Notes: a model not told the origin generated them from the letters alone. Counted from the first letter of the stretch, positions 7,280 through 14,933 are shown. The stretch: 15,614 nt of DNA from Neisseriales bacterium (GCA_003538525.1 DPRZ01000292.1:1-15614); one strand, 5' to 3'. A program made the numbers and translations.

Positions 7280-9019
7280 ATGTCAGAAACTACTACTTTT
7301 AATAAATCATTTATTCTTATCGGACTAATTGCTTTGTTCGTCATTCCCGAGTTAAATAATGTTCACTACGATCCACAGCCACAATTTTGGGCTGAAATGA
7401 CCGTTGCATGGGCAATCTTGGGTTTATTTAGCTTTATTTTATGGCGTAGTCGCGAGCGTATCTGTATCCCTTTCGTCGTGCTACCTTTAGGCTTACTGGC
7501 GCTTTACCTCTGCCTTCAACCACTAATACTCGCTAATATTGATTTCCCAGGCTTAAATTACGTAAGTGCCCTAGAATTACTCTTATGTATTTTCTTAGCC
7601 ATTAGCATTAGCACTATTAAAAATACCTATGGCCTGCGCTATATGCTAACCAGCTTAAGCTATGCCTTACTAATTGGGGCAATTTTGCAAACGCTAATTG
7701 GTTTCATTCAATATACGGGTACAACTAGCTATTTTGGCGATATGATTTTCTATGATAGTTCACATCCTACCACCAATATTTTTGGTCACTTCGGGCAACG
7801 CAATCATTATGCACATTATTTAAGCTGGGGAACTTTTGGCTTAATTTACCTCTATCAACAACGCCGTTTAAGTGCAAAACTATTTTACCCACTGTTACTT
7901 TGGATGAGTTTTAGCTTAACCATTTCAGCCTCACGAAGTGTATTTATCTATTTTGCCATCGCGCTAATTTTTAGCGGCAGCTTTTATTTCATTAAGCGCA
8001 ATCACGAGAGTAAACGCTTATTCTGCTTAATTGCCTGCGCAACCATCGCCTTATTTGCCTTTGAGTATTTCTACCCGCTCATTCATAAATTATTCACCAC
8101 TCACAATAATTTCAGCTCTGGGCTAGGACGTATTGATAGTGAAAGCGGCACGGGACGGCGGGGTGTTGAATGGGATAAAGCTTGGTTAGTCTTCAAAAGC
8201 TATCCAATCTTAGGCTATGGCTGGAATGGCTATGCCAAACAAAGTGTCTTACTTCATCCACTTTTCCCCAATGCCGCACTTAATAGCGGATTATTCACCA
8301 ATTGCCACAATTTGGTTCTGCAATTACTTGCTGAAACGGGCTTGATTGGTGCTGGAATTGTCATATTCGGGATAATTTATGCAATTTATCGCTTACTACG
8401 CGGATCGGCTTCGGTAGAAAGCGTAATTTTACTCTGTATGATCGGTACAACTTTATCACATAGTTTGAATGAATACCCGTTGTGGTATATGTATTTCTTG
8501 GCTGGATTAGTAACTTTTTTAGCCATGGATAAGCCACTAGTGATAATTGGAGTAAATAAAATCCGCGCACTGGCGACAATTCCAATACTAGCGTGTGCCT
8601 ATTTGATGGTTTCAGGCAGTATTATTTTTGATACGCTGGTTAATTATTACGATACACCCGATGATCAAGCAACTTTCACCAAACAGGCCAAATATCTACA
8701 AAACATTGTAGATCACAATCAACTCTGGGCATATTTCGGAATTTATACCTTAGATAACTACATTGATGTCGATAGTGATGCAACCAATAAGCTTTATTCG
8801 CTGCCAACACAATATTACTATACTCATAAGCTCAACACCTTTCACCCTTATCCAGACACCATGACTAAAGAAGCTATGTTGGATTGGAAATTAGGCAACC
8901 ATGACGCCGCGATTGCCATGGTGAAATTGGATTTAATTTCCTTTCCAGTTTACAAAGCCAGCTTTAAAGACACTTTAAAAGATCCACAATATAAAGAACT
9001 TTATCAACTGGTTAAATAG
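7280..9019 (+). CDS. pglL: PglL-like O-oligosaccharyltransferase (Wzy/WaaL superfamily)
   Basis: A polytopic inner-membrane protein of 579 residues, close to the roughly 600 of Neisseria PglL. PglL enzymes move a preassembled glycan from its undecaprenyl-diphosphate carrier onto Ser/Thr of pilins and other periplasmic proteins. About ten hydrophobic segments fill residues 10-435 and a soluble, probably periplasmic, C-terminal part follows. Family marks are GHFGQRNHYAHYLSWG at about 169-184, the Wzy_C loop with HNLVLQLLAETGLIG starting at His343, and HSLNEYPLWYMYFL near 394-407, which is typical of PglL rather than of O-antigen ligase WaaL. His343 is in the place of the histidine reported as essential in Neisseria PglL. 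It is transcribed alone, with its own promoter and a terminator behind it. No glycan-synthesis genes are nearby. The alternative is an O-antigen ligase or polymerase of the same superfamily. The superfamily is sure; the protein-glycosylation role is likely. Confidence 0.82.
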   Translation: MSETTTFNKSFILIGLIALFVIPELNNVHYDPQPQFWAEMTVAWAILGLFSFILWRSRERICIPFVVLPLGLLALYLCLQPLILANIDFPGLNYVSALELLLCIFLAISISTIKNTYGLRYMLTSLSYALLIGAILQTLIGFIQYTGTTSYFGDMIFYDSSHPTTNIFGHFGQRNHYAHYLSWGTFGLIYLYQQRRLSAKLFYPLLLWMSFSLTISASRSVFIYFAIALIFSGSFYFIKRNHESKRLFCLIACATIALFAFEYFYPLIHKLFTTHNNFSSGLGRIDSESGTGRRGVEWDKAWLVFKSYPILGYGWNGYAKQSVLLHPLFPNAALNSGLFTNCHNLVLQLLAETGLIGAGIVIFGIIYAIYRLLRGSASVESVILLCMIGTTLSHSLNEYPLWYMYFLAGLVTFLAMDKPLVIIGVNKIRALATIPILACAYLMVSGSIIFDTLVNYYDTPDDQATFTKQAKYLQNIVDHNQLWAYFGIYTLDNYIDVDSDATNKLYSLPTQYYYTHKLNTFHPYPDTMTKEAMLDWKLGNHDAAIAMVKLDLISFPVYKASFKDTLKDPQYKELYQLVK

Positions 9020-9037
9020 TCTATTCCTATTTATAAA

Positions 9038-9059
9038 AAATGCCGCTAATGCGGCATTT
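9038..9059. terminator. Bidirectional terminator between pglL-like and oppA-like genes
   Basis: The 9-bp stem AAATGCCGC / GCGGCATTT has a TAAT loop. T-runs follow on both strands (TTTCTTTATTT rightwards, ATTTTTTAT leftwards). It lies 18 bp after the stop of the plus-strand gene and 2 bp after the stop of the minus-strand gene, so it serves both convergent units. Confidence 0.9.
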
Positions 9060-9061
9060 CT

Positions 9062-10687
9062 TTATTTACTACTGTCTAATTTCAACCATTTTGACTGCAC
9101 ATGATCCAAATAATTTTGCTCAATCTCATAACCTTGCACATACGGTTTTACCATGCGATTAAACGAAAATTGGAAGAGCGGAATCGCAATATAGGCATCT
9201 TGCGCACGCTGTAGTGCAGCAAAATAATCTTGTTGCTGTAATGTTGGATTTTGCTCAGCATCACCTTTACTCAATAATTTATTATAATCCATATCGCACC
9301 AATGAGTATCATTCTGCGGATTACCACATTGATATAACAACGTATAAGTCGTTACATTATTATAATCGGCAAACCACCCACCTCGCGCAATTTGATAGGC
9401 GCCTTTATGGCGAGTTTGTAAGAACGTTTTCCAATCTTGATTTTGCACCTCAACTTGAACACCCAAAGTATCTTTCCACATTGCAGCTAAGGCAATACTA
9501 ATTTTTTTGTACATTTCATTGGTGTTGTACATTATTGTAACTTTATATGGATGATTTGGCCCGTACCCAGCTTGGGCATAAAGTTTTTTAGCTTCGGTAA
9601 TCCGTTGTTGTGCCGACCAAGTCGACCATTTATACGCCAAATCGGCATACTTACCGCCATTAATCGTCGGTGTTACCACGGAATACAGCGGTGATTTGCC
9701 ATCTTGGAGCACATCATTAGTTAACGCCGTGCGATCAACTGCCATCGATAACGCTTGACGCAATTTAAGATTCTTACCTAAAATTGGGTCTTGCATATTA
9801 AACTCATAGTAACCAATTGCCTCTTGCTGCACAGTATGTACTTGATCCTGATAAGTCTTTTTTAATTGCGTATATTGGTCAACTGGTAACATTTGAAAAG
9901 TCATATCCAAATCACCTGTTTTATACGCCGCAACTGAAGCATTTAAATCAACATATGGTAAGTACTTGATATGTGCGATACTAACGCTGCTTTCAGCATA
10001 ATAATTCGGATTTTTATCGGCTAAAATATAACCATTTACGACATGTTCTTTTAGCACATAAGCACCTGAGGTAACCATCTTGCCTGGATCAGTCCACTGT
10101 GCCGCATATTTTTCAATCGCTGCTTGTGGAATTACAAATAAATTAGGCATGGCAACTTTGTCGAGGAATGCGCTATCTGGCATAATTAATTTAACTACTA
10201 CCGTTTGCTCATCAGCGGCATAAACACCAAGTTTATCAATCGCTTGTTTACCATCAATAATGTCTTGCCCATTTTCAACACCCGACAATAAGAAATTGTA
10301 AGAGGAAGCAATTCTAGGATCAACTAATCTCCGCCAAGAATACACTACATCTTTAGCACTCAATTGACTACCATCGGAGAATTTTAAATTATCGCGCAAA
10401 TGAAAGGTATAAGTTTTGCCATCGGGAGAAATTTCCCAACTTTGCGCTAAACCAGGAATAATCTCATTTTTCTGATTAAAATCGACCAAACCCGCAAATA
10501 AATCATACATAATCCGTGAAGAGTTTACATCTTCCGATTTAGTTGGATCTAAAGATGGCGCTTCAGCACCAACATCTACCCGCAAGGTATCGTTAGGATG
10601 ATTGCTCGAATCATTATTACACGCAACCAAGCTTACACCAAGAAGACCGCCAAGTAGTAAATTTAATATTAAGCGTTTAAAATTCAT
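9062..10687 (-). CDS. oppA: Oligopeptide ABC transporter substrate-binding lipoprotein, OppA/MppA-like
   Basis: A periplasmic solute-binding protein of the SBP_bac_5 family that captures peptides for an ABC importer. It has 541 residues from the ATG at 10685-10687. An ATG directly before it, at 10688-10690, is only 3 nt from the AGGGG ribosome site, against 6 nt for the chosen one. A lipoprotein signal ends in LVAC, with Cys23 as anchor. The resemblance to E. coli OppA runs the whole length: SLDPTKSEDVNSSRIMYDLF, YSWRRLVDP, QDWKTFLQTRHKGAYQIARG and WFADYN. Asp441 of the last motif matches the OppA aspartate that binds the peptide's N-terminus, which supports peptide binding. From memory of the E. 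coli protein, both partners of its disulfide are replaced here (Ile and Phe), while a local pair sits in CGNPQNDTHWC. No permease or ATPase genes are adjacent, so it is an orphan binding protein. A LacI-type operator lies in its promoter. Confidence 0.9.
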   Translation of the reverse strand: MNFKRLILNLLLGGLLGVSLVACNNDSSNHPNDTLRVDVGAEAPSLDPTKSEDVNSSRIMYDLFAGLVDFNQKNEIIPGLAQSWEISPDGKTYTFHLRDNLKFSDGSQLSAKDVVYSWRRLVDPRIASSYNFLLSGVENGQDIIDGKQAIDKLGVYAADEQTVVVKLIMPDSAFLDKVAMPNLFVIPQAAIEKYAAQWTDPGKMVTSGAYVLKEHVVNGYILADKNPNYYAESSVSIAHIKYLPYVDLNASVAAYKTGDLDMTFQMLPVDQYTQLKKTYQDQVHTVQQEAIGYYEFNMQDPILGKNLKLRQALSMAVDRTALTNDVLQDGKSPLYSVVTPTINGGKYADLAYKWSTWSAQQRITEAKKLYAQAGYGPNHPYKVTIMYNTNEMYKKISIALAAMWKDTLGVQVEVQNQDWKTFLQTRHKGAYQIARGGWFADYNNVTTYTLLYQCGNPQNDTHWCDMDYNKLLSKGDAEQNPTLQQQDYFAALQRAQDAYIAIPLFQFSFNRMVKPYVQGYEIEQNYLDHVQSKWLKLDSSK

Positions 10688-10693
10688 CATTCA

Positions 10694-10698
10694 CCCCT
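10694..10698 (-). promoter_or_regulatory. Ribosome binding site deciding the oppA-like start
   Basis: Minus-strand AGGGG lies 3 nt before the first ATG (10690) and 6 nt before the second (10687) of an ATGATG pair. The spacing favours the second codon. The difference is one residue. Confidence 0.6.
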
Positions 10699-10717
10699 AA
10701 ATAAGTTATAAAACAAG

Positions 10718-10726
10718 AGTATAACA
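10718..10726 (-). promoter_or_regulatory. Extended -10 promoter of the oppA-like gene
   Basis: Minus-strand TGTTATACT is a -10 hexamer with five of six consensus bases and the TGn extension. Transcription would start near 10711, about 24 nt before the ATG. The -35 position is taken up by the palindrome at 10736-10751, and no clear -35 hexamer is seen. Confidence 0.6.
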
Positions 10727-10735
10727 AACCCCAAG

Positions 10736-10751
10736 TTGTTAGCGCTAACAA
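10736..10751. promoter_or_regulatory. LacI/GalR-type operator in the oppA-like promoter
   Basis: TTGTTAGCGCTAACAA is a perfect 16-bp palindrome with a central CG. Its inner 14 bases fit the LacI/CcpA family consensus TGWNANCGNTNWCA at every fixed position. It lies roughly 25-40 bp upstream of the expected transcription start, over the -35 region, where a bound repressor would block RNA polymerase. No LacI-family gene is in the window, so the regulator is unknown. The region between it and pyrF (10752-10828) shows no further element and no clear terminator for pyrF. Confidence 0.75.
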
Positions 10752-10828
10752 ACACCATTAATCTGAACAAAACGCTTAAAATACCTCATTCAGCGCAATT
10801 TAATTGTTGTAATTTATCACAAAAAAAT

Positions 10829-11518
10829 TTAAATGCTTTGGTTTATTGCACGTAAAGTCGTGGCAGGTGTCAGCGCTTGAGTAATCGGACGCCCAATCAC
10901 CAAATAATCCGCACCACTCGCAATTGCCTGAACAGGGGTCATGATTCGGGTTTGGTCATCGGTTTTATCTGCGCTTAAACGAATTCCTGGCGTAACCGTT
11001 AGAAATTTGGCATTGGTGTTTTGCTTAATTGCCGTGGATTCATGCGCCGAACAGACTACCCCATCGATACCACAAGCATAACTTAGTTGCGCTAAATACA
11101 GTGTCTGCTCGGTTAATGAGCGAGAATAGCCAATTTCGACAACCTCGGCATCACTCAAGCTAGTTAAAATCGTGACCGCAATTAGCAACGGTTTGTGTTG
11201 GCTATCTTGAATTGCCTGACGGGCTTTAACCAGCATTTCACGCCCGCCGCTCGCATGCACATTTACCATCCACACCCCTAAATCTGCCGCCACGCGAATC
11301 GCTTTATAGACTGTATTGGGAATATCATGAAATTTAAGATCCAAAAAGACTTCAAAACCGCGTGCATGTAACTCACGCACAATTTGCGGACCATAAGCGG
11401 TGAATAATTCTTTACCGACCTTCAGCCGGCACTCACTCGGCTGAATTTGCTCCACAAAGTGCAGAACTTGCTCTAAATCATTAAAGTCTAACGCCACAAT
11501 TATTTTTGAAGTTGTCAT
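10829..11518 (-). CDS. pyrF: Orotidine-5'-phosphate decarboxylase
   Basis: The cytoplasmic enzyme that decarboxylates orotidine monophosphate to UMP, the last step of de novo pyrimidine synthesis. It has 229 residues from the ATG at 11516-11518, a normal length for the short bacterial form. The (beta/alpha)8-barrel catalytic residues are all visible: Asp11 (VALDF), Lys33 (RLKVGKE), and Asp60, Lys62 and Asp65 in DLKFHDIPNTV. The phosphate-binding part near the end reads PGIRLS and later ADYLVIGRPIT. A TTG two codons upstream (11524) is also open. The GAGGGAG ribosome site lies 3 nt from that TTG and 9 nt from the ATG, so the start is not fully settled, but the family's N-terminus fits the ATG. 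It is the last gene of a six-gene run, and no terminator is evident before the oppA-like promoter. Confidence 0.96.
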   Translation of the reverse strand: MTTSKIIVALDFNDLEQVLHFVEQIQPSECRLKVGKELFTAYGPQIVRELHARGFEVFLDLKFHDIPNTVYKAIRVAADLGVWMVNVHASGGREMLVKARQAIQDSQHKPLLIAVTILTSLSDAEVVEIGYSRSLTEQTLYLAQLSYACGIDGVVCSAHESTAIKQNTNAKFLTVTPGIRLSADKTDDQTRIMTPVQAIASGADYLVIGRPITQALTPATTLRAINQSI

Positions 11519-11556
11519 CGCCAATTACTCCCTCTTGTAAAATTATATTTCTTTAG

Positions 11557-11949
11557 CTACCAAATATTTTGTTTATTCTTAATCGTCCGCTGAATCTCGG
11601 GTTTCGTCAACTGCCAGACCACCCAAATTCTGCCCTGAAAGTCAAATTGGACGGCGACTGGTTCATTTTTCAGCGTATCGAGATAGGCTTGCACATGAGT
11701 ATTATTTTCTTGATCACGAATTACCGAAGCTGGGCTCATCTCAACTTTTTTACTCGACAGCCACATTAAACCCAATAAATTAGTTCCCCAATTACTCGGA
11801 ATTTCCTGCAAGGTAACTTGTGGATAATTGATTTTAGTAATTAAAGCAAATTGCGTGCCAGCTGGAAAACTCCGCAAAACAGGCAGTGGCTCAGCATTAA
11901 TCTTTAGCGCTAAGATCACTGCCAAACTCGCATAAACTAATTTACGCAT
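11557..11949 (-). CDS. Small exported protein of unknown function
   Basis: I do not recognise this 130-residue protein. It begins with a classical Sec signal peptide (MRKLVYASLAVILALKINA, probable cleavage before EPLPV), so it is likely periplasmic. It has no cysteine and no further membrane segment. The mature part, about 111 residues, has mixed beta-type stretches (FALITKINYPQVTLQEI, VAVQFDFQGRIWVVWQL) and a tryptophan-rich middle and end. The ATG follows the stop of the SIMPL-domain gene by 4 nt (TAAGCCCATG). No own ribosome site is clear, so translation is probably coupled to that gene, which hints at a shared role in the envelope. pyrF follows after about 38 bp. The coding call is supported by the signal peptide and tight spacing; function is open. 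Confidence 0.8.
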   Translation of the reverse strand: MRKLVYASLAVILALKINAEPLPVLRSFPAGTQFALITKINYPQVTLQEIPSNWGTNLLGLMWLSSKKVEMSPASVIRDQENNTHVQAYLDTLKNEPVAVQFDFQGRIWVVWQLTKPEIQRTIKNKQNIW

Positions 11950-11953
11950 GGGC

Positions 11954-12673
11954 TTAATTTATGAAAAACTGAATCGAAGTTACAACCCGAACTTTTTTAT
12001 TAATGTTACTCGTATCACCAATATTCGAGCCATCGGGTGATGAAATTGTAAACACTCCTTGACTAGCTGACTTAATTTTACCCACTTGACTTTGGGTGTT
12101 TTTAGCAAAAGTTTCGGCGGCTAATTTCGCATTTTGCGTCGCGCTATCAAGCATACTGCCCTTGATACTATTCAAGTTATTATAAAAATAACTGATGCTA
12201 TTATTGCCAACGATCACGCCTTGATTGACCAATTCACCCGCATTTTGACTAACTTTAGCCACCAAATCTACATTGGCGGTAGTCACACTAACGCTATTAC
12301 TAATTTGATAATGCGGTAATTTGGCATTGGTATTGCCATATTGATTTGCCCAATTATCATTTACGCTAATCGTGCCTAATTGAATCGAACTTTCAGCAAA
12401 ATTATTACCAACTAGAAATTGACTGACAATTTTCTGATTCTGGCTAATTTGTTGATATAAATCTTTAAGATTATCACCACTAACACTGAAGCTAATGCTC
12501 CAGGTTGCCAAATCTGACTTAACACTTTGCTCTGCCAAACCCTTAACTTCCACCGAACGATCAAAATTCCGAAAGAATTTAATTCCACTTCCGACAAAAT
12601 AACCGCCCGATGAAATTCCCAGAGCTAAAATTAGCGCCGCCAGAACACGACCGCGTGCTGAATTAGTTTGCAT
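11954..12673 (-). CDS. SIMPL-domain (DUF541) membrane-anchored periplasmic protein
   Basis: A 239-residue protein with an uncleaved-looking N-terminal anchor (residues 9-30, VLAALILALGISSGGYFVGSG) and a periplasmic SIMPL/DUF541 domain from about residue 36 to the end. The domain opens with SVEVKGLAEQSVKSDLATWSI, characteristic of the family, and closes with a KKVRVVTSIQFFI strand. SIMPL proteins such as E. coli YggE and Brucella BP26 form oligomeric periplasmic assemblies of poorly known role, linked in some cases to oxidative stress. An AAGGAAAA ribosome site lies 7 nt before the ATG. It is 29 bp downstream of the oxidoreductase gene and 4 bp upstream of the small exported protein. Family call firm, physiological role unknown. 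Confidence 0.88.
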   Translation of the reverse strand: MQTNSARGRVLAALILALGISSGGYFVGSGIKFFRNFDRSVEVKGLAEQSVKSDLATWSISFSVSGDNLKDLYQQISQNQKIVSQFLVGNNFAESSIQLGTISVNDNWANQYGNTNAKLPHYQISNSVSVTTANVDLVAKVSQNAGELVNQGVIVGNNSISYFYNNLNSIKGSMLDSATQNAKLAAETFAKNTQSQVGKIKSASQGVFTISSPDGSNIGDTSNINKKVRVVTSIQFFIN

Positions 12674-12702
12674 ATAATTTTCCTTTTATAAAGTAGATTT
12701 AA

Positions 12703-13683
12703 TTAACTGATTTTAAGAATAATTTTTCCAGCTTGAGCACTACTTTGTAATGCCGCAAACGCTTTGGCATAATCTGCAAAAGCATATTCATTTAATTGTG
12801 GCGCCATTTTGACTACAAGTAGCAATTCTACCAGCTCACGTCCCATTTGTGCCAAATCAGCTTGCGATGGACCATGTTTGGCTAGATACGCGCCACCCAA
12901 AGCGACTTCGTGAAAACCAAAGCCACTACTAAATTCACGAATATCCCGCGTATCTAAGATACCCACAATTGACGCAATCTGTCCATTAAACGCCAAAATA
13001 TCGAGATCACGTTGTAAATTAGCTTTACTGGTAGTTTCAAAAATATAATCAATACCTTCAGGATAAAGCTCCTTAATTTGCGCATAAATATCACCAGCTC
13101 TATAATCTAAAATTTGATCGGCGCCCAAGGAACTGACATACGCAAAATTACGCGCCGAGCATGAGCTAATTACCTGCAACCCCAAAGCCTTGGCAATAAT
13201 AATCGCAAAACTCCCCACGCCACCACTACCCGCTTGAATAAAAATAGTTTTCGCGGCTTGAACATTCATTTTGCGCACCAAAGCTTGATACGCAGTTAAG
13301 CCAGCACACGGCAGCGCTGCCGCTAAACGTAAATCAAATCCGTGTGGAAGTTTAAATAAAACCTGTTCAGGCTGTACAGAATATTCGGCAAGTGCGCCGC
13401 CAAAAGTTAAATTAGCATGCAAGGCTACACGATCACCAATTTGCACCAGAGTTACTTTAGCGCCAAGCGCAACTACTTCACCAGCCAAATCCAAACCAGG
13501 AATATATGGATAACTCCAAAATGGCGGTTGATTGGTAATTAATTTGTAATCAACTGGATTAAGGCTCGCATAAGCAACCTTAATTAACACTTGATAAGAA
13601 TCCAATTGTGTAGGAATGTCTAGCTCAATTAAGGCTAATTGGTCAATTCCAGCACCACGTTCCAAAACAGCAATTGCTTGCAT
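12703..13683 (-). CDS. Zinc-independent medium-chain oxidoreductase, quinone reductase-like
   Basis: A cytoplasmic NAD(P)H-dependent oxidoreductase of the medium-chain (alcohol dehydrogenase-like) superfamily, 326 residues. The GroES-like N-terminal domain (residues 1-115) includes SLNPVDYK, IPGLDLAGEVVALG and GDRV. It is followed by a Rossmann domain with the nucleotide-binding loop AGSGGVG at 151-157. The cysteine and histidine ligands of zinc alcohol dehydrogenases are absent from the usual positions, which places it with quinone oxidoreductase/zeta-crystallin-like enzymes. The substrate is unknown; quinones or alpha,beta-unsaturated carbonyls are typical. The ATG at 13681-13683 is chosen because TGGGG lies 6 nt before it. 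A TTG nine codons upstream would add MNIYFVGLI but has no such site. The gene follows a Bcr-type exporter by 32 bp, which may suggest handling and export of a toxic electrophile, but this is only context. Confidence 0.9.
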   Translation of the reverse strand: MQAIAVLERGAGIDQLALIELDIPTQLDSYQVLIKVAYASLNPVDYKLITNQPPFWSYPYIPGLDLAGEVVALGAKVTLVQIGDRVALHANLTFGGALAEYSVQPEQVLFKLPHGFDLRLAAALPCAGLTAYQALVRKMNVQAAKTIFIQAGSGGVGSFAIIIAKALGLQVISSCSARNFAYVSSLGADQILDYRAGDIYAQIKELYPEGIDYIFETTSKANLQRDLDILAFNGQIASIVGILDTRDIREFSSGFGFHEVALGGAYLAKHGPSQADLAQMGRELVELLLVVKMAPQLNEYAFADYAKAFAALQSSAQAGKIILKIS

Positions 13684-13689
13684 AATCAA

Positions 13690-13694
13690 CCCCA
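13690..13694 (-). promoter_or_regulatory. Ribosome binding site deciding the oxidoreductase start
   Basis: Minus-strand TGGGG lies 6 nt before the ATG at 13683. It falls inside the longer open frame that begins with a TTG at 13710, which argues that the shorter protein, starting MQAIAVLERG, is the real one. Confidence 0.6.
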
Positions 13695-13715
13695 CAAAAT
13701 AAATATTCAATCAAA

Positions 13716-14924
13716 TCAATAGAGTATCTTACGATTAAAGCGATAACTACACACCACAGTCAAGGCAAAAAATCCCGATACCAGCACCAAACCAGTTAAC
13801 GGTTGACGGGCAAATAACGTCACCAATGAGATAGCCAAACTACTTACCGCAAATCCAATACACATATTTAAACCCAAGGCTTGAGCGCTATTTTGCTCAA
13901 AATGACTCATAATGCGAATTTGAGTGGGTGGATTAATCAACGCATTGGACGAACGCATAAAGAGCACACCTGCCGTAACCACAACCATCGCTAATGTTGG
14001 TGATGGAATAAACCAAGCAGCCCCCACTACTACGGCACCTATAAACGTCGCATAAACACCGAAACGAATTATTTTAACCGACGACACATGTTTACCATTT
14101 AGATACTGCATAATTTGATTACCGCTTAAATAAGCGCCTGAAAGCCATAAATATAATAAAGAATAGCGTTGTGGTGACATATGCCAATGATCAATATAGA
14201 GATAGCTAGAAATTCCAATAAAGGTAAAATAAGCGGCAACTCCAGCAGCATAAACCCCAGTTAACGCCAAAAACATTCGATTGGTTAGAAGTTGAAAGTA
14301 AGTTTTTAAATAATAACTCGGGCGTTGAAAATGTAACAATGGATTACGATTGGTTTCAGGTAAAATAAAATAGCCCCAAACCACCAAGATAAGACCTAAA
14401 GTTCCACTTGATGCAAAGCAACTCCGCCAGCCCCAAAATTTAGCCAAATAAGCACCAACAATCGGAGCAACCGCTGGCGAAATAATTAACCCCATTAGTA
14501 AAATTCCGTTAGCAGTAATTTGCTCGCGTTCATCCATGCAATCTTTAAGCACCAGACGTGGCACAATAATAATTACCGCACAACCAAAAGCCTGAATAAC
14601 ACGTAACACGATTATTAGCTGAATTGATGGCAAAATTGCAATTAAAAACGCTGCCACACTAAAGCAGAGCACCCCCAGCAATAAACAGCGCCGCCGCCCA
14701 AAACGACTACTAATTTCGCCAACAAATAACACCGCAAAAGCCACGCCTAAACTGTAACTCGATAAAGTTAAATTAATCACGCTTGGTGACGAATGAAAAT
14801 CCAATACCATTCGCGGCAATGATGCAATATAAATATCGGTTGCTGAAACTCCGACAAAAAACATTATCGTCATCAACAACATAATCTGAAATTTTTGCTG
14901 TTTAGTCATAATTAAATTACTCAA
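13716..14924 (-). CDS. Bcr/CflA-family MFS drug exporter
   Basis: A 402-residue inner-membrane major facilitator with 12 predicted helices, close to the usual length of the Bcr/CflA (DHA1) drug-proton antiporters. Family marks are SATDIYIASLPRM in helix 1, with the membrane-embedded Asp30, the loop 2-3 motif A variant GEISSRFGRRR, and the antiporter motif C-like stretch SPAVAPIVGAYLAKFWGWR in helix 5. Substrates of relatives include bicyclomycin, chloramphenicol, sulfonamides and cysteine; which applies here cannot be told. The start is probably the TTG at 14922-14924, since GAGGA lies 4 nt before it. The first in-frame ATG, five codons later, has no ribosome site at a usable distance. It lies 30 bp behind the sugar-porter gene and 32 bp before the oxidoreductase, so co-transcription is likely. 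Confidence 0.9.
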   Translation of the reverse strand: MSNLIMTKQQKFQIMLLMTIMFFVGVSATDIYIASLPRMVLDFHSSPSVINLTLSSYSLGVAFAVLFVGEISSRFGRRRCLLLGVLCFSVAAFLIAILPSIQLIIVLRVIQAFGCAVIIIVPRLVLKDCMDEREQITANGILLMGLIISPAVAPIVGAYLAKFWGWRSCFASSGTLGLILVVWGYFILPETNRNPLLHFQRPSYYLKTYFQLLTNRMFLALTGVYAAGVAAYFTFIGISSYLYIDHWHMSPQRYSLLYLWLSGAYLSGNQIMQYLNGKHVSSVKIIRFGVYATFIGAVVVGAAWFIPSPTLAMVVVTAGVLFMRSSNALINPPTQIRIMSHFEQNSAQALGLNMCIGFAVSSLAISLVTLFARQPLTGLVLVSGFFALTVVCSYRFNRKILY

Positions 14925-14928
14925 GTCG

Positions 14929-14933
14929 TCCTC
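14929..14933 (-). promoter_or_regulatory. Ribosome binding site for the TTG start of the Bcr-like exporter
   Basis: Minus-strand GAGGA ends 4 nt before TTG (14924) but 19 nt before the next ATG (14909). The rare TTG start codon is therefore the better choice, giving MSNLIMTKQ as the N-terminus. Confidence 0.55.

Noticed and set aside
8361..8585. A 74-codon minus-strand open frame inside the pglL-like gene
   Set aside because: It is antisense to a conserved part of the transferase that contains the EYPLW motif; no start signals.
9214..9501. A 95-codon plus-strand open frame inside the oppA-like gene
   Set aside because: It is antisense to a region of clear OppA similarity (the WFADYN stretch), so it is a shadow frame.
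10752..10828. Possible terminator after pyrF
   Set aside because: A T-run follows the stop codon, but no GC-containing stem precedes it, so intrinsic termination is not supported.
11542..11547. TATAAT on the minus strand just before pyrF
   Set aside because: There is neither a TGn extension nor a -35 hexamer at a proper distance, so a pyrF promoter is not supported beyond the hexamer itself.
12134..12597. Short frames on both strands within the SIMPL gene
   Set aside because: The SIMPL frame has a good ribosome site, a membrane anchor and domain-wide family resemblance. The others have none of these.
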